Assembly (NCBI GenBank): GCA_964584905.1
Contig: CAZPCC010000230.1
Location: 1-23,687, forward strand
Origin: JALZIF01 sp964584905
GTDB taxonomy: Bacteria; Gemmatimonadota; Gemmatimonadetes; Gemmatimonadales; Gemmatimonadaceae
Reading direction: 5' to 3'
DNA length: 23,687 nt
Of the stretch, positions 7,072 to 15,457 are shown in pieces. Each line of letters starts with the position of its first letter. Position 1 is the stretch's first letter. The position numbers and the translations under genes were made by a program. Under the pieces are notes generated by a model. That model was given only the letters and a program-made list of their open reading frames with translations, did not search any database and had not been told where the DNA came from.

Positions 7072-8433
7072 GTGCGCCGGGCCGCGGTCCTGCTGCTGCT
7101 CTTTCTCGGGATGTCGCTCATCATCCCGATCCAGCAGGGCGCACACGGAGCGGGCGCACAATCGCTGCTCATCTTCGGCTTCCTGGTACTCGCGGCATAC
7201 ACGGTCGGCGAGCTGGTCACGCCGCTGACTCTGCCGCGCATCACCGGCTTTCTGCTCGCCGGAATCCTGTTCGGGCCGTCGGTACTGGGGAGTGTGGACG
7301 CCAACGTGATTGCCGAGTTGGCGCCGGTGAACCGCCTGGCCATAGCGCTGATCGCCTTTCTAGCGGGGGCGGAGCTTCGCTGGAAGGAACTGCGCGAGAA
7401 TCTCAAGACGCTGCTGGCGATCCTTACGAGCGAGCTCCTCTTCACGTTCATTGCGATCGTCAGCACGCTGCTCCTGTTCAGGCAGTACGTCCCCTTTTTG
7501 GCGGGAACGGAGTTGATCCAGGCCGTCGCCCTGAGCTCTTTGTTCGCGGCGGTGGCCATCGTCCATTCGCCGGCCGTCGTGCTGGCCCTTCTCACCGAGA
7601 CCGCTGCAAAAGGCCCGGTGACGCGCACGACCCTCAGCATCGTACTCGTCGCCGATGTGGTGGTGGTACTCGCGTTCAGTCTGACGCTGGCGGTCGCGCG
7701 CGCTGTCGTTCCGAGCGATACGGCAGCCGCCCTCTCGGCCGGCGCGGTGGCGTGGGAGCTGGGCGGATCGGTGATCGTCGGCGCGTTGCTCGGAGGCGCT
7801 GTGGCGCTCTACCTGCGCTTCGTCGAGCGCGAGCTGATCATGTTCGCACTGATCGTGGCGTTCTTCGGCTCGGAGATCGCGCGTCTGGTGCACGTAGAGT
7901 CGCTGCTCACGCTGCTCGTGGCGGGCTTTGTCGCGGAGAACACAACGCGGCACGGCGCTGAGGCGCTGCTCAAGGCGATGGAACGCTCGGCGGCGCCAGT
8001 ATTCGTCGTGTTTTTCGCGCTGGCCGGCGCCAGCATCTCGCTGCAGACGCTGGCGACGATCTGGCCATTGGCGGTTGGCATCGTGATCGTGCGCGCCGCC
8101 GGCATCTGGGGAGGCGTGCAGATCGGCGCGCGCTTGGCGCGGGCTTCACCGATGGAGCGTCGCTACACGTGGATGGGGCTGATCGCCCAAGCGGGGGTTG
8201 CGATAGGCCTGGTGGCGGTGATCGCCGAGAACTATCCCGAGCGTGGTGCCGCGATGCAGACGCTCATCCTGTCCGTGATTGCGATCAACCAGCTCGTGGG
8301 CCCGGTCCTCGGCCGCATGGCGCTGGCGCGCGCGGGCGAGATAGGCCAGGCGGAGGACGCCGCGGAGAGCGAGGACTCGGCGGACGAAGGCGGTACTTCG
8401 AAGCGGCAGCCTGAGGCGGTCGCAGAAAGCTGA
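7072..8433 (+). CDS. Cation/proton antiporter, CPA family (second of a tandem pair)
   Basis: A 453-residue polytopic Na+/H+ exchanger-type protein starting with GTG immediately after the TAG of its neighbour. GGAGGAG about 8 bases upstream, inside the previous gene, supports this start and tight translational coupling. Residues 1-24 look like a signal-like or first membrane helix. PRITGFLLAGILFGPSVLG (55-73) is the conserved early motif, HSPA (165-168) lies in the discontinuous helix, and Asp195 in VLVADVVVV is the expected ion-binding residue, again preceded by a hydrophobic residue. The C-terminal tail (about 420-453) is strongly acidic with EDAAESEDSADEGG and is presumably cytoplasmic. There is no RCK domain. 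It is similar in architecture but clearly diverged from the first antiporter, so a heteromeric transporter is conceivable but unproven. Confidence 0.88.
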   Translation: MRRAAVLLLLFLGMSLIIPIQQGAHGAGAQSLLIFGFLVLAAYTVGELVTPLTLPRITGFLLAGILFGPSVLGSVDANVIAELAPVNRLAIALIAFLAGAELRWKELRENLKTLLAILTSELLFTFIAIVSTLLLFRQYVPFLAGTELIQAVALSSLFAAVAIVHSPAVVLALLTETAAKGPVTRTTLSIVLVADVVVVLAFSLTLAVARAVVPSDTAAALSAGAVAWELGGSVIVGALLGGAVALYLRFVERELIMFALIVAFFGSEIARLVHVESLLTLLVAGFVAENTTRHGAEALLKAMERSAAPVFVVFFALAGASISLQTLATIWPLAVGIVIVRAAGIWGGVQIGARLARASPMERRYTWMGLIAQAGVAIGLVAVIAENYPERGAAMQTLILSVIAINQLVGPVLGRMALARAGEIGQAEDAAESEDSADEGGTSKRQPEAVAES

Positions 8434-8466
8434 TCTCTGGAGGTGGCGCTAACGTTCCGGCTCCGG

Positions 8467-8487
8467 GTCGTAGGGCGATGCTACGAC
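8467..8487 (+). terminator. Stem-loop after the antiporter cluster
   Basis: GTCGTAG (8467-8473) and CTACGAC (8481-8487) form a 7-bp stem with a 7-base loop, 33 bases after the second antiporter stop. No T-run follows, so it is only a possible terminator. Confidence 0.35.
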
Positions 8488-8527
8488 GCGTCGGCCAGCC
8501 TTAACGCTCAGAAGGTTAAGTCAACAG

Positions 8528-8675
8528 CATTTGAACCGCAGAGGACGCAGAGGAGCGCAGAGGACCTCACGAGGATTGAGGATGCGGCTCGCTCACTGGG
8601 CGAATACAAAAAGGGCGTTCGCTTATCTTTTCTGCAGTTCTCTGCGATCCTCTGCGTTCTCTGCGGTAAAAAATG
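8528..8675. repeat. Inverted-repeat element built of CGCAGAGGA units
   Basis: The 31-base arms at 8535-8565 and 8637-8667 are inverted copies with 28 of 31 matches. Each arm is itself about three direct units of the form (A)CGCAGAGG. Outer flanks extend the symmetry (CATTT at 8528-8532 against AAATG ending at 8675). The central 71 bases hold a smaller GCGAA/TTCGC hairpin and no coding signal. The element lies in the gap between convergent transcription units. Similar CGCAGAGG-type repeats occur between genes in many phyla; it may be a non-autonomous mobile or REP-like element and could also act as a bidirectional terminator. Confidence 0.75.
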
Positions 8676-8714
8676 CGAAACTTTGAACTACAAGTGCCTC
8701 TCCTCGGAGGGGTG

Positions 8715-8742
8715 TGTTCTGCTCTCAGATGAGCTCAGAACA
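8715..8742 (-). terminator. Possible terminator hairpin beyond glgP
   Basis: TGTTCT (8715-8720) pairs with AGAACA (8737-8742), and an inner 4-bp GCTC/GAGC stem continues it with a 2-base bulge. It lies about 55 bases after the glgP stop on the minus strand and has no U-run. Nothing else is evident between 8676 and 8796. Confidence 0.3.
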
Positions 8743-8796
8743 GCGCACGGAGAGAATCCCTGAAGCCTCCGGATGCCTGGAGAGCTACAAAAGCCC

Positions 8797-10548
8797 TCAC
8801 CCTTCTATCGCAACTCTCTCGGCCGTCGGCTGCCCACCGGCCTGATACGCGTTCCGCACGTACTGCATCACCATCCGCTGGGTATTGAAGAACGAGCCGT
8901 TCAATGCGATGGCGTTGCGCATCACCTCGGCGAACGCGTAAGGCAGGCCGTAGTACAGCGGCAGGATCGTGCGCTCCAGCGTCAGGTAGAGCGCGTTGAT
9001 GTCGATCGCCGGATCGGTCGGAAGCTCCGGGTCGCCGTCTATCGCCCAACCGGTGACACCCTCGATGTGACCTTCGACCCACCATCCATCGAGCACCGAC
9101 AGCGACGGCACGCCGTTGAGGGCCGCCTTCATCCCGCTGGTGCCTGACGCCTCGAGTGGGCGAAGTGGCGTGTTGAGCCATACGTCCACGCCCGCGGTCA
9201 TGAGACCGCCGAGGTTCATGTCGTAGTTCTCGAGGTAGAGAACGGTGACGTCACCATCGAGCGCCTTTGCCGCCGCGAAGATCTTGCCGATCAGCGCCTT
9301 TCCCCACTCATCGCGCGGGTGCGCCTTGCCGCCGAAGATGATCTGCAGTGGGCCAACCCGGCGCGCCATTCTCCGCAGCCGCTCGAGGTCCGAGAAGATG
9401 AGATCGGCCCGCTTGTACGGCGTCGACCGACGGGCAAAGCCGATCGTGAACGCAGCGGGGTCGAGCACCGTGCCGGTGCGCCGCTCTACCTCGGCGAAGA
9501 GTTCATTCTTCGATCGCGCGTGCGCGTCGCGAATATCGTCGAGCGCTATGGATGAGGCATAGCGCAGATAGAAATTGTCCCGGCGCCAGCCGGGACAATG
9601 GTGGTCGAACAGGGCCCGAAACGACGGCGATGTCCAGGTGCCGGCGTGCACGCCGTTGGTGACCGCGGTGATCGGAAAACCGGCGAACATCTCCTGTGAT
9701 ACCTGCTGATGACGGAGGGCCACCGCGTTCGCATAACGGGAAAGCCGGAGCGCCAGGTAGGTCATGTTCAACTCATCCCGCTCGATCGCCTTCGCCGCCT
9801 CGAGCGTGGCCACTCTTTCGCCGCCGAGCACCGTGCGTGCCAGGTCGAGTGGGAACTTGTCGTGGCCGGCCGGCACCGGTGTATGCGTCGTGAACACGCA
9901 CTGCCGCCGCACCGCTTCCAGATCCTCTTCCTCCAGATCCCAACGCGTCCGGCCATCGAGCTGCCGCTCGAGCAGCGCAAGCATGATCAGCGCCGCGTGT
10001 CCCTCATTGATGTGATGGCAGACGTCGTGCTCGTAGCCGAGCGCGCGAAGCATCGCTGCGCCACCCATGCCGAGCACCACCTCCTGGCAAAGGCGGTAAT
10101 GCGCGTCGCCGCCGTAGAGCGTGTCGGTGAGCGTCGCATCGTACGGCGAATTCTCGTTCATCGCCGTATCGAGAAGAAAGACAGGCACGACGTGACCGCC
10201 GTGCCCCTTTACCTCGTAGCGCCATGCCCGCACGAGCACCTGTCGCCCTTCCACCTCCACGGTGACGAGCGGCCCACATGGCTCGAGCCGCTCCTCGGGA
10301 TGCCAGGCGGCCGGCGTCTCGGTCTGCTTGCCCTCCCCGTCGAGGTGCTGCACCAGATACCCTCTACGGTGCGCGAGCGTCACGGCGACCATCGGCACGG
10401 CCAGATCGGCCGCCGCGCGAATGGTGTCGCCGGCTAGAACGCCGAGTCCGCCGGAGTAAGTCGGGAGCATCTGCTCGAGGCAGATCTCCATGGAGAAGTA
10501 TGCGACAGTCTGAGGGGAGCCGTTCGAGATCACGATCGATTGGGACAT
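8797..10548 (-). CDS. glgP: Alpha-glucan phosphorylase, short form (GT35)
   Basis: Removes glucose units from the non-reducing ends of glycogen or maltodextrin with phosphate, giving glucose-1-phosphate; PLP-dependent and cytosolic. The protein is 583 residues and matches the TIGR02094 alpha-glucan phosphorylase group: VAYFSMEICLEQMLPTYSGGLGVLAGD (from residue 15, here in outline), NEGH at 181-184, THTPVPAGHD at 221-230, the phosphate/PLP-side GFARRSTPYKRADL at 370-383, and EASGTSGMKAALNG at 466-479 whose Lys474 should form the PLP Schiff base. It begins directly with the catalytic N-lobe and lacks the extra N-terminal domain of the 700-850-residue relatives. It is the last gene of the operon, 24 bases after treY, with no recognisable Shine-Dalgarno site at the ATG. 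Confidence 0.94.
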   Translation of the reverse strand: MSQSIVISNGSPQTVAYFSMEICLEQMLPTYSGGLGVLAGDTIRAAADLAVPMVAVTLAHRRGYLVQHLDGEGKQTETPAAWHPEERLEPCGPLVTVEVEGRQVLVRAWRYEVKGHGGHVVPVFLLDTAMNENSPYDATLTDTLYGGDAHYRLCQEVVLGMGGAAMLRALGYEHDVCHHINEGHAALIMLALLERQLDGRTRWDLEEEDLEAVRRQCVFTTHTPVPAGHDKFPLDLARTVLGGERVATLEAAKAIERDELNMTYLALRLSRYANAVALRHQQVSQEMFAGFPITAVTNGVHAGTWTSPSFRALFDHHCPGWRRDNFYLRYASSIALDDIRDAHARSKNELFAEVERRTGTVLDPAAFTIGFARRSTPYKRADLIFSDLERLRRMARRVGPLQIIFGGKAHPRDEWGKALIGKIFAAAKALDGDVTVLYLENYDMNLGGLMTAGVDVWLNTPLRPLEASGTSGMKAALNGVPSLSVLDGWWVEGHIEGVTGWAIDGDPELPTDPAIDINALYLTLERTILPLYYGLPYAFAEVMRNAIALNGSFFNTQRMVMQYVRNAYQAGGQPTAERVAIEG

Positions 10549-10572
10549 CAGCAGTGAGTCAGGCGCGGAGGG

Positions 10573-13296
10573 CTAATCGGCCCGCACAAGTACCGCAACC
10601 GGCAGGTGGCGCAGCACATCGGAGACCCGCAACCCTGCGGCTGCGGCGTTACGAGCAACCTCAACGCTATGCCCGCTGACCACGCATGTCCAGCGGGAGA
10701 TCGGCGTGAGGGGTTCTGGAAGAAAGACGCGCGTCTCCCCCCAAATGTCTCCAACTGGCGGCGCCAGGCCTCCGGACAAGGTGCGGGATAGCCGCGTGGC
10801 GACCGCGATCGCGGCGTGGCCCGAGAATGCGCGTGCGAAAGCTATCAGATGCTGCGATTGGTCGCCGGCGCTCTCGATCGGCGCGTAGTTCCCCTCGAGG
10901 AACAACTCCGGATTGGAGCGTCGCAGCCGGAGCAGCTGCCGGGTCAGATGCATCTTCAGCCGGCCATCCTCCACACCGTGCAGAAGCTCACGAACATAAG
11001 CGGCTCGCGCATCGGGTGACGCAGCATCGAACCGGATTTGCAGCTCCTTCAGGAATTCTCTCCTCAGTGCGTAGTCGACCGGACGGCGATTGTCGGGATC
11101 GACGAGCGCAAAGCTCCACAGCTCGCCTCCCTGGTATATGTCCGGCACTCCGGGGGTCGACAGGTGAACGACTATTCTCGCGAGTGCATTCCACATTCCC
11201 GGGCGCGTCACCTCCCGGGCGAGGCGGGCAACCGACGAAAGGAAGGGCCCTTCGTCGCCGAGCAGCGTCGCCACATAGGCCCGCAAGGCATCTTCGAAGG
11301 GTGCACTGGGCTCAATCCAGCTGGTCCGCATCTTTGCCTCGCGCGCCGCCTTGACGATGTATTCCTCCAGCCGCTCCCGGAGTACCTCACGCGCGTCCGA
11401 GGACAGAACTGTCTCATCGTCAGGCAGGTCGTGGGGCCAGGTGCCGAGCAGGGCCTGATAGAGGAGATATTCCGTGTTGGAGTCGGGCTCGAAGCGGCCG
11501 CGAACCTTGCGGCGTGCTCCCCGCGTCATGCGCTGCCATGCGGCCACGGCTTTGCCCCACTCCTCCGGGATCTCGCTCAACACATCGAGCCGCGCCCGCA
11601 GGTCGGCGCTCCGCTTGGTGTCGTGCGTGAAGGTGCACACCATCGAAGTCGGCCATGCGGCACGGCGCTCGGATGCACCCTTGTGCAACCGCCTGACGGC
11701 CATGGAGAGGTCACGGTCGGGGGTGCCGCCAACTTCATTGAGCGAAGCGAGCGGCGCATACATGTAGAGCGCAGTGTCCTCGATGCCTTTCGCCATCGCC
11801 GGGCTGGTGGTCTGCTGAAAGAGCGCGATCGCACTTCGACGGAGTTGCGCGATGTCTCCCGTATCCGAGGGATCCTCACGCAACAGAACGTCGGTGACGC
11901 GCGCGAGCAGCGCAGCATCGACGATTCCCACTTCACGCGCAGTGGCTTCGGCACGCTCGACGAGCGCCCGATCCTCATGAGCAACCGTGCCCCCGGTTAG
12001 ATAGGACCGGTAGACCGGGAACGCCGCCGTCAACTGCATCATCACGGTGCGCAGTGCTCGCTGGCTGGCGAGAGCGTGCGGATCCCGCCGGCGCAGCACC
12101 GGTGCCATGAGGTGTGCGACGCGCCGTATGTCGGCATCGAACGAGTGACGAAGCATGTACTGCTTTGCGTGCCGCGCGACATCCCTGAAGTGGGGACCCC
12201 GTTCACCGAGTCCGAGCAGCTCTCGATAGATGTGTTCGATCCGTTCGCTGCCGCGTGCGTCGATGAGCACCGCTTCTATGTCATTGAGCACTTCGTAGCC
12301 GGTGGTGCCCGCCACTGGCCAGTCGTCGCGCAGCCGCTCATTATGCTCCAGGATCTTCTCCACATAGATAGGCGGATGAGCGCCTCGCGCCGCTGCGCGC
12401 TCATCGAGCGATTCCCGAAGCCGGTGGAGATATCCCGCCGGATCGAACAGCCCGTCGACGTGATCCACCCTGACGCCGTCGAGCAGCCCCTTTTCCACCC
12501 ATTCCAGAATTAGCGAGTGCGTTGCATCGAAGACCCTCGGGTCTTCCTGCCGCACGGCCGCCAGATCGCTGATCTCGAAGAACCGGCGGTAGTTGATCTG
12601 CGTTGCCGCCCGGCGCCAGAACGAGAGCGCATATGGCTGGGCATCGACCAATGCCCGGAGCTTCGCTTGTGCGGCGTCGCCTGACGAAAATGCGTTCACG
12701 ATCCGCGCCGGGTCCTGCGCCGCTGCCCCGGGGTCGCCACCCGCCGCACCGATCAGATGGAGAAGCGTCGAAGGGTCGATCGGAAACGAGTGGTCGAAGT
12801 AGCGAAGGCGGAACTGATCGCTCTCATACGACACGCGAAGCTCATCACGCGAGATAACCGCATCGAGCTCATCGCCCAGAACGGGCAGCATTACACGGCC
12901 GTGCAGCGGCCCCGGCGCATTCCAGGCGATGTCGAACCAGTGAGCATATGGCGACCGTGCGCCGAGCCGCAGCACATCATCCCAGTAGCCGTTGAACGGA
13001 CTCGCCGCCATGTGATTCGGCACTATGTCGAGCAGCCATCCCATCTTCCGGCTGTGCAACGCCTCGACAAGCGAACCTAACGTTTGCTGGTCGCCGAGCT
13101 CGGGGTTGAGGCGCGACGGATCGATTACGTCGTAACCGTGCTGGCTACCTGGCTGCGCCGCGAGTACCGGAGACGTGTACGCATGCGAGACGCCGAGCGC
13201 CTCCAGATATGGAACGAGCTCCCGGGCGTCGGCGAGGGTGAAGCCGGCGTGAAGCTGCAGTCGGTACGTGCCGGTGAACGGCACCGGAGCGGTCAT
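10573..13296 (-). CDS. treY: Malto-oligosyltrehalose synthase (GH13)
   Basis: Rearranges the reducing-end alpha-1,4 bond of a maltodextrin to the alpha,alpha-1,1 bond, making maltooligosyl trehalose for TreZ. The 907-residue length is somewhat above many TreY proteins. It starts with the family pattern GTYRLQLHAGFTLADA (9-24). GH13 motifs are LDIVPNHMA (89-97), GVRVDHVDGL (274-283) with the nucleophile Asp278, YVEKIL (311-316) with acid/base Glu313, and TFTHDTKRS further on for the transition-state Asp. GTPDRDLSMAVRRLHKG-like and PGVPDIYQGGELW segments are also typical of TreY and argue against GlgE or a plain amylase. The ATG overlaps the malQ stop by 4 bases (ATGA, 13293-13296), so translation is likely coupled. 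Confidence 0.95.
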   Translation of the reverse strand: MTAPVPFTGTYRLQLHAGFTLADARELVPYLEALGVSHAYTSPVLAAQPGSQHGYDVIDPSRLNPELGDQQTLGSLVEALHSRKMGWLLDIVPNHMAASPFNGYWDDVLRLGARSPYAHWFDIAWNAPGPLHGRVMLPVLGDELDAVISRDELRVSYESDQFRLRYFDHSFPIDPSTLLHLIGAAGGDPGAAAQDPARIVNAFSSGDAAQAKLRALVDAQPYALSFWRRAATQINYRRFFEISDLAAVRQEDPRVFDATHSLILEWVEKGLLDGVRVDHVDGLFDPAGYLHRLRESLDERAAARGAHPPIYVEKILEHNERLRDDWPVAGTTGYEVLNDIEAVLIDARGSERIEHIYRELLGLGERGPHFRDVARHAKQYMLRHSFDADIRRVAHLMAPVLRRRDPHALASQRALRTVMMQLTAAFPVYRSYLTGGTVAHEDRALVERAEATAREVGIVDAALLARVTDVLLREDPSDTGDIAQLRRSAIALFQQTTSPAMAKGIEDTALYMYAPLASLNEVGGTPDRDLSMAVRRLHKGASERRAAWPTSMVCTFTHDTKRSADLRARLDVLSEIPEEWGKAVAAWQRMTRGARRKVRGRFEPDSNTEYLLYQALLGTWPHDLPDDETVLSSDAREVLRERLEEYIVKAAREAKMRTSWIEPSAPFEDALRAYVATLLGDEGPFLSSVARLAREVTRPGMWNALARIVVHLSTPGVPDIYQGGELWSFALVDPDNRRPVDYALRREFLKELQIRFDAASPDARAAYVRELLHGVEDGRLKMHLTRQLLRLRRSNPELFLEGNYAPIESAGDQSQHLIAFARAFSGHAAIAVATRLSRTLSGGLAPPVGDIWGETRVFLPEPLTPISRWTCVVSGHSVEVARNAAAAGLRVSDVLRHLPVAVLVRAD

Positions 13297-15440
13297 TTTC
13301 GCCGCGCGCCGCAGATGCGAAGCAACCCGCCAGGGTCAGGCTCGCTCATCAGCGCTTCGACGGACATCGCCAGGCGCCGACTCCAGCTCGGGTACGACTC
13401 CTGGCTCACGGCCGGCACGTTTACCGGCTCCTGCTCGCCCATGATGTCCTCGAGCGACAGCGCAACCATGAGCGACGGCGTGGCGCAGACGAAGGCATTG
13501 ACCGCTCCGCAAATGGTCGCGCTGTCGGGCTCGCCCTCGAGCAGCAGCCCTTCGGCCTGGAGCCGGGCCACCAGTGCCGCACGCTCCGCATCGCGGCTTA
13601 CCATGGCCAGCGCCGCCGCCTCGGGGGTGCACAGGCCAGTGTCCCGGCGCAGCTCGATGTCGCGGCCGGTCAGGAATCCGGCGATTGGCACGTGATCGTG
13701 CGTGGCCACCACCGTGAGCGCCAACTCTTCGTAATCGGCTGACGGCGTGAAGCCGACTTCTTCTTCGCGCTCGAAGTACATCACCTTCGTCCCCAGGATG
13801 TCCCATTCGCGGAGTGTGGCCGGAACTTCCGGGGGCACTGTTCCCAGATCCTCACCGACGATAATCGCTCCCGCGCGTGTTGCCTCGAGCGCAAGTATTC
13901 CCAGAAGATCACGCGTGGGAAACTGGACGTACGCCCCCTCGCTGCCGGGTCGGCCATGAGGAATCCAGAACTGGCGGAACATGCCGAGGATGTGATCGAT
14001 CCTGAGCGCGCCGCCGTGGCTCAGCCCTTCCCTGAGCACCGCAATCCAGTAGGCATACTTCTGCTCGACCAGGGCATGGGGATTAATTGGAGGTAGCCCC
14101 CAATCCTGGCCGTTGTCGCTATACTGATCTGGTGGTGATCCTAAACTGGCGCCATTTATCAATAAAGTTTGGTTTGCCCAAGCGTCGCTGCCGTCACCGG
14201 AACTGCCGATCGCGAGATCCTGGTAAAGACCCAGCGAGAGTCCCGCGTCTGTCGCCCCGCGCGCGGCGTGCCTCAGCTGCCGGTCCAACTCGAACTGAAG
14301 CCAACGGTGGTAATCCACACGATCCGCATGGCGCTCCCGGAACTCCGCTACCTCCGCAGAGCGCGGATCCCTGAACTCTGCCGGCCAACCCTGCCACGAG
14401 CGTTCCCGAGGTGAGCCCCCTAGCGATTCCTCGAGCGCCTGAAAAGTGGCGAAGTCGTCGAGTGCGCCACCCTCGCGGGCCAGGTAGTCTCGAAAGGCGC
14501 GCGCTCGCTCGGTACCGCGATCCAGCTGCGTGTTCCGGAACGCACCGTAGAGCGCCTCCAGAACGGCGGACTTGAGCGTCCACACCTTCTCGTAGTCGAG
14601 CCAGCGCGCGTCGCGGAGCTCGGCCAGGGTGCGAGCCGTATCCCCGGCTTGGATGAGCGCCCGGGCCGCCGGAGCTTCGGACAGCTCCGGGACGGCGTCG
14701 ATGTCGATATACAGGGGGTTGCGGTAGATGCGACTCAGCGGGCTGTAGGGACTCACATCACCGCCGGTGTTTCGAAGGGCGTGCAAGGGATTCAGCCCCA
14801 CGAACGCCGCGCCCTGGGCGGCCGCCCATTCGGCCAGCATCGTCAGGTCGCCGAGATCACCCACCCCCCAGCTTCGGTCGCTCCGCACGGCGTACAGATT
14901 CACGGCGAGCCCGAACACCTTGCGGCCACCGAGCCGATCCCGGGGCGACGGGCAGCTCGGCGGCACGACGATGAGGAGCTGCTCGGCGGCGGGATGCCGG
15001 CTTTCATAGTGCAGGCGAACCCGGATTGGGTGATATCCCAGCTCGGGCACCACCGGGAGACGCAGCCGCAGTATGCCATGCTCGTCAGGCGTGCCGCGGC
15101 CCGCGCGCTCCACGTCTTCGCCCGACTGCATTCGTTGAGCGAGATTCCAACCCACCGCGCCGCCGTGCTTGCCAGGCACTTTTACCTCGATGTGCGTCGC
15201 CTCCCCGGCGCGCGCGACGCGCACCGGAGGCATCAGCCGCTCGCTGTCGCGAGCATCCCATGCCTCGAGCGCCTCACGAGCGCGTTGCGGGTTACTGGCA
15301 TCGAATCCCATCGCGGCGAGGAGAGCGATGCGCGTAGCGTCGGAGGTGTGACGCACATCGCGGCCGCTCTGTTCCACGTAGCTCGGTAGAATGCCCGCGC
15401 GCTCGGCGAGCGTGCGGAGCGCGGTCTGCGATTCGCTCAT
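13293..15440 (-). CDS. malQ: 4-alpha-glucanotransferase / amylomaltase (GH77)
   Basis: Transfers maltodextrin segments between chains, releasing glucose and lengthening chains for GlgP, GlgB or TreY. The 715-residue size is that of the long MalQ type with an N-terminal extra domain (about 1-165) before the barrel. Motifs seen: PYSPLSRIYRNPLYIDI (231-247), SDNGQDWGLPP (441-451) of the conserved substrate loop, LRIDHILGMFRQFWIP (479-494) with nucleophile Asp482, IIVGEDLGTVP (526-536) with acid/base Glu530, and ATHDHVPIAGF (579-589) with Asp582. All catalytic residues are present. It lies 17 bases after glgB and overlaps treY by 4 bases. Residues about 421-456 are written in AT-rich codons unlike the rest of the gene (see findings). 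Confidence 0.95.
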   Translation of the reverse strand: MSESQTALRTLAERAGILPSYVEQSGRDVRHTSDATRIALLAAMGFDASNPQRAREALEAWDARDSERLMPPVRVARAGEATHIEVKVPGKHGGAVGWNLAQRMQSGEDVERAGRGTPDEHGILRLRLPVVPELGYHPIRVRLHYESRHPAAEQLLIVVPPSCPSPRDRLGGRKVFGLAVNLYAVRSDRSWGVGDLGDLTMLAEWAAAQGAAFVGLNPLHALRNTGGDVSPYSPLSRIYRNPLYIDIDAVPELSEAPAARALIQAGDTARTLAELRDARWLDYEKVWTLKSAVLEALYGAFRNTQLDRGTERARAFRDYLAREGGALDDFATFQALEESLGGSPRERSWQGWPAEFRDPRSAEVAEFRERHADRVDYHRWLQFELDRQLRHAARGATDAGLSLGLYQDLAIGSSGDGSDAWANQTLLINGASLGSPPDQYSDNGQDWGLPPINPHALVEQKYAYWIAVLREGLSHGGALRIDHILGMFRQFWIPHGRPGSEGAYVQFPTRDLLGILALEATRAGAIIVGEDLGTVPPEVPATLREWDILGTKVMYFEREEEVGFTPSADYEELALTVVATHDHVPIAGFLTGRDIELRRDTGLCTPEAAALAMVSRDAERAALVARLQAEGLLLEGEPDSATICGAVNAFVCATPSLMVALSLEDIMGEQEPVNVPAVSQESYPSWSRRLAMSVEALMSEPDPGGLLRICGARRK
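14073..14180 (-). other. Patch of AT-rich, rare codons inside malQ
   Basis: In malQ residues 421-456 the coding strand uses CAA, ACT, TTA, TTG, ATA, AAT, AGT, GGA, TCA, CCA, TAT, CTA, CCT and ATT, codons that are scarce in the surrounding GC-rich reading frames. The reading frame is intact, and the encoded residues are among the most conserved of the GH77 family. Confidence 0.7.
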
Positions 15441-15457
15441 GCGTTGATGCCGCGAAT

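Noticed and set aside
6702..7961. A 419-codon plus-strand frame overlapping both antiporters
   Set aside because: Arg/Gly/Ala-rich shadow in another frame; the antiporter frames have clear membrane segments and family motifs.
8443..8763. Plus-strand open frame of 106 codons after the antiporters
   Set aside because: It runs straight across the CGCAGAGGA inverted-repeat element, and its residues (RTQRSAE, ILCVLCG) are simply the translated repeat.
10573..13296. GlgE (maltosyltransferase) in place of TreY
   Set aside because: The N-terminus, motif spacing and PGVPDIYQGGELW segment are those of TreY; no GlgE-like gene is seen in the window.
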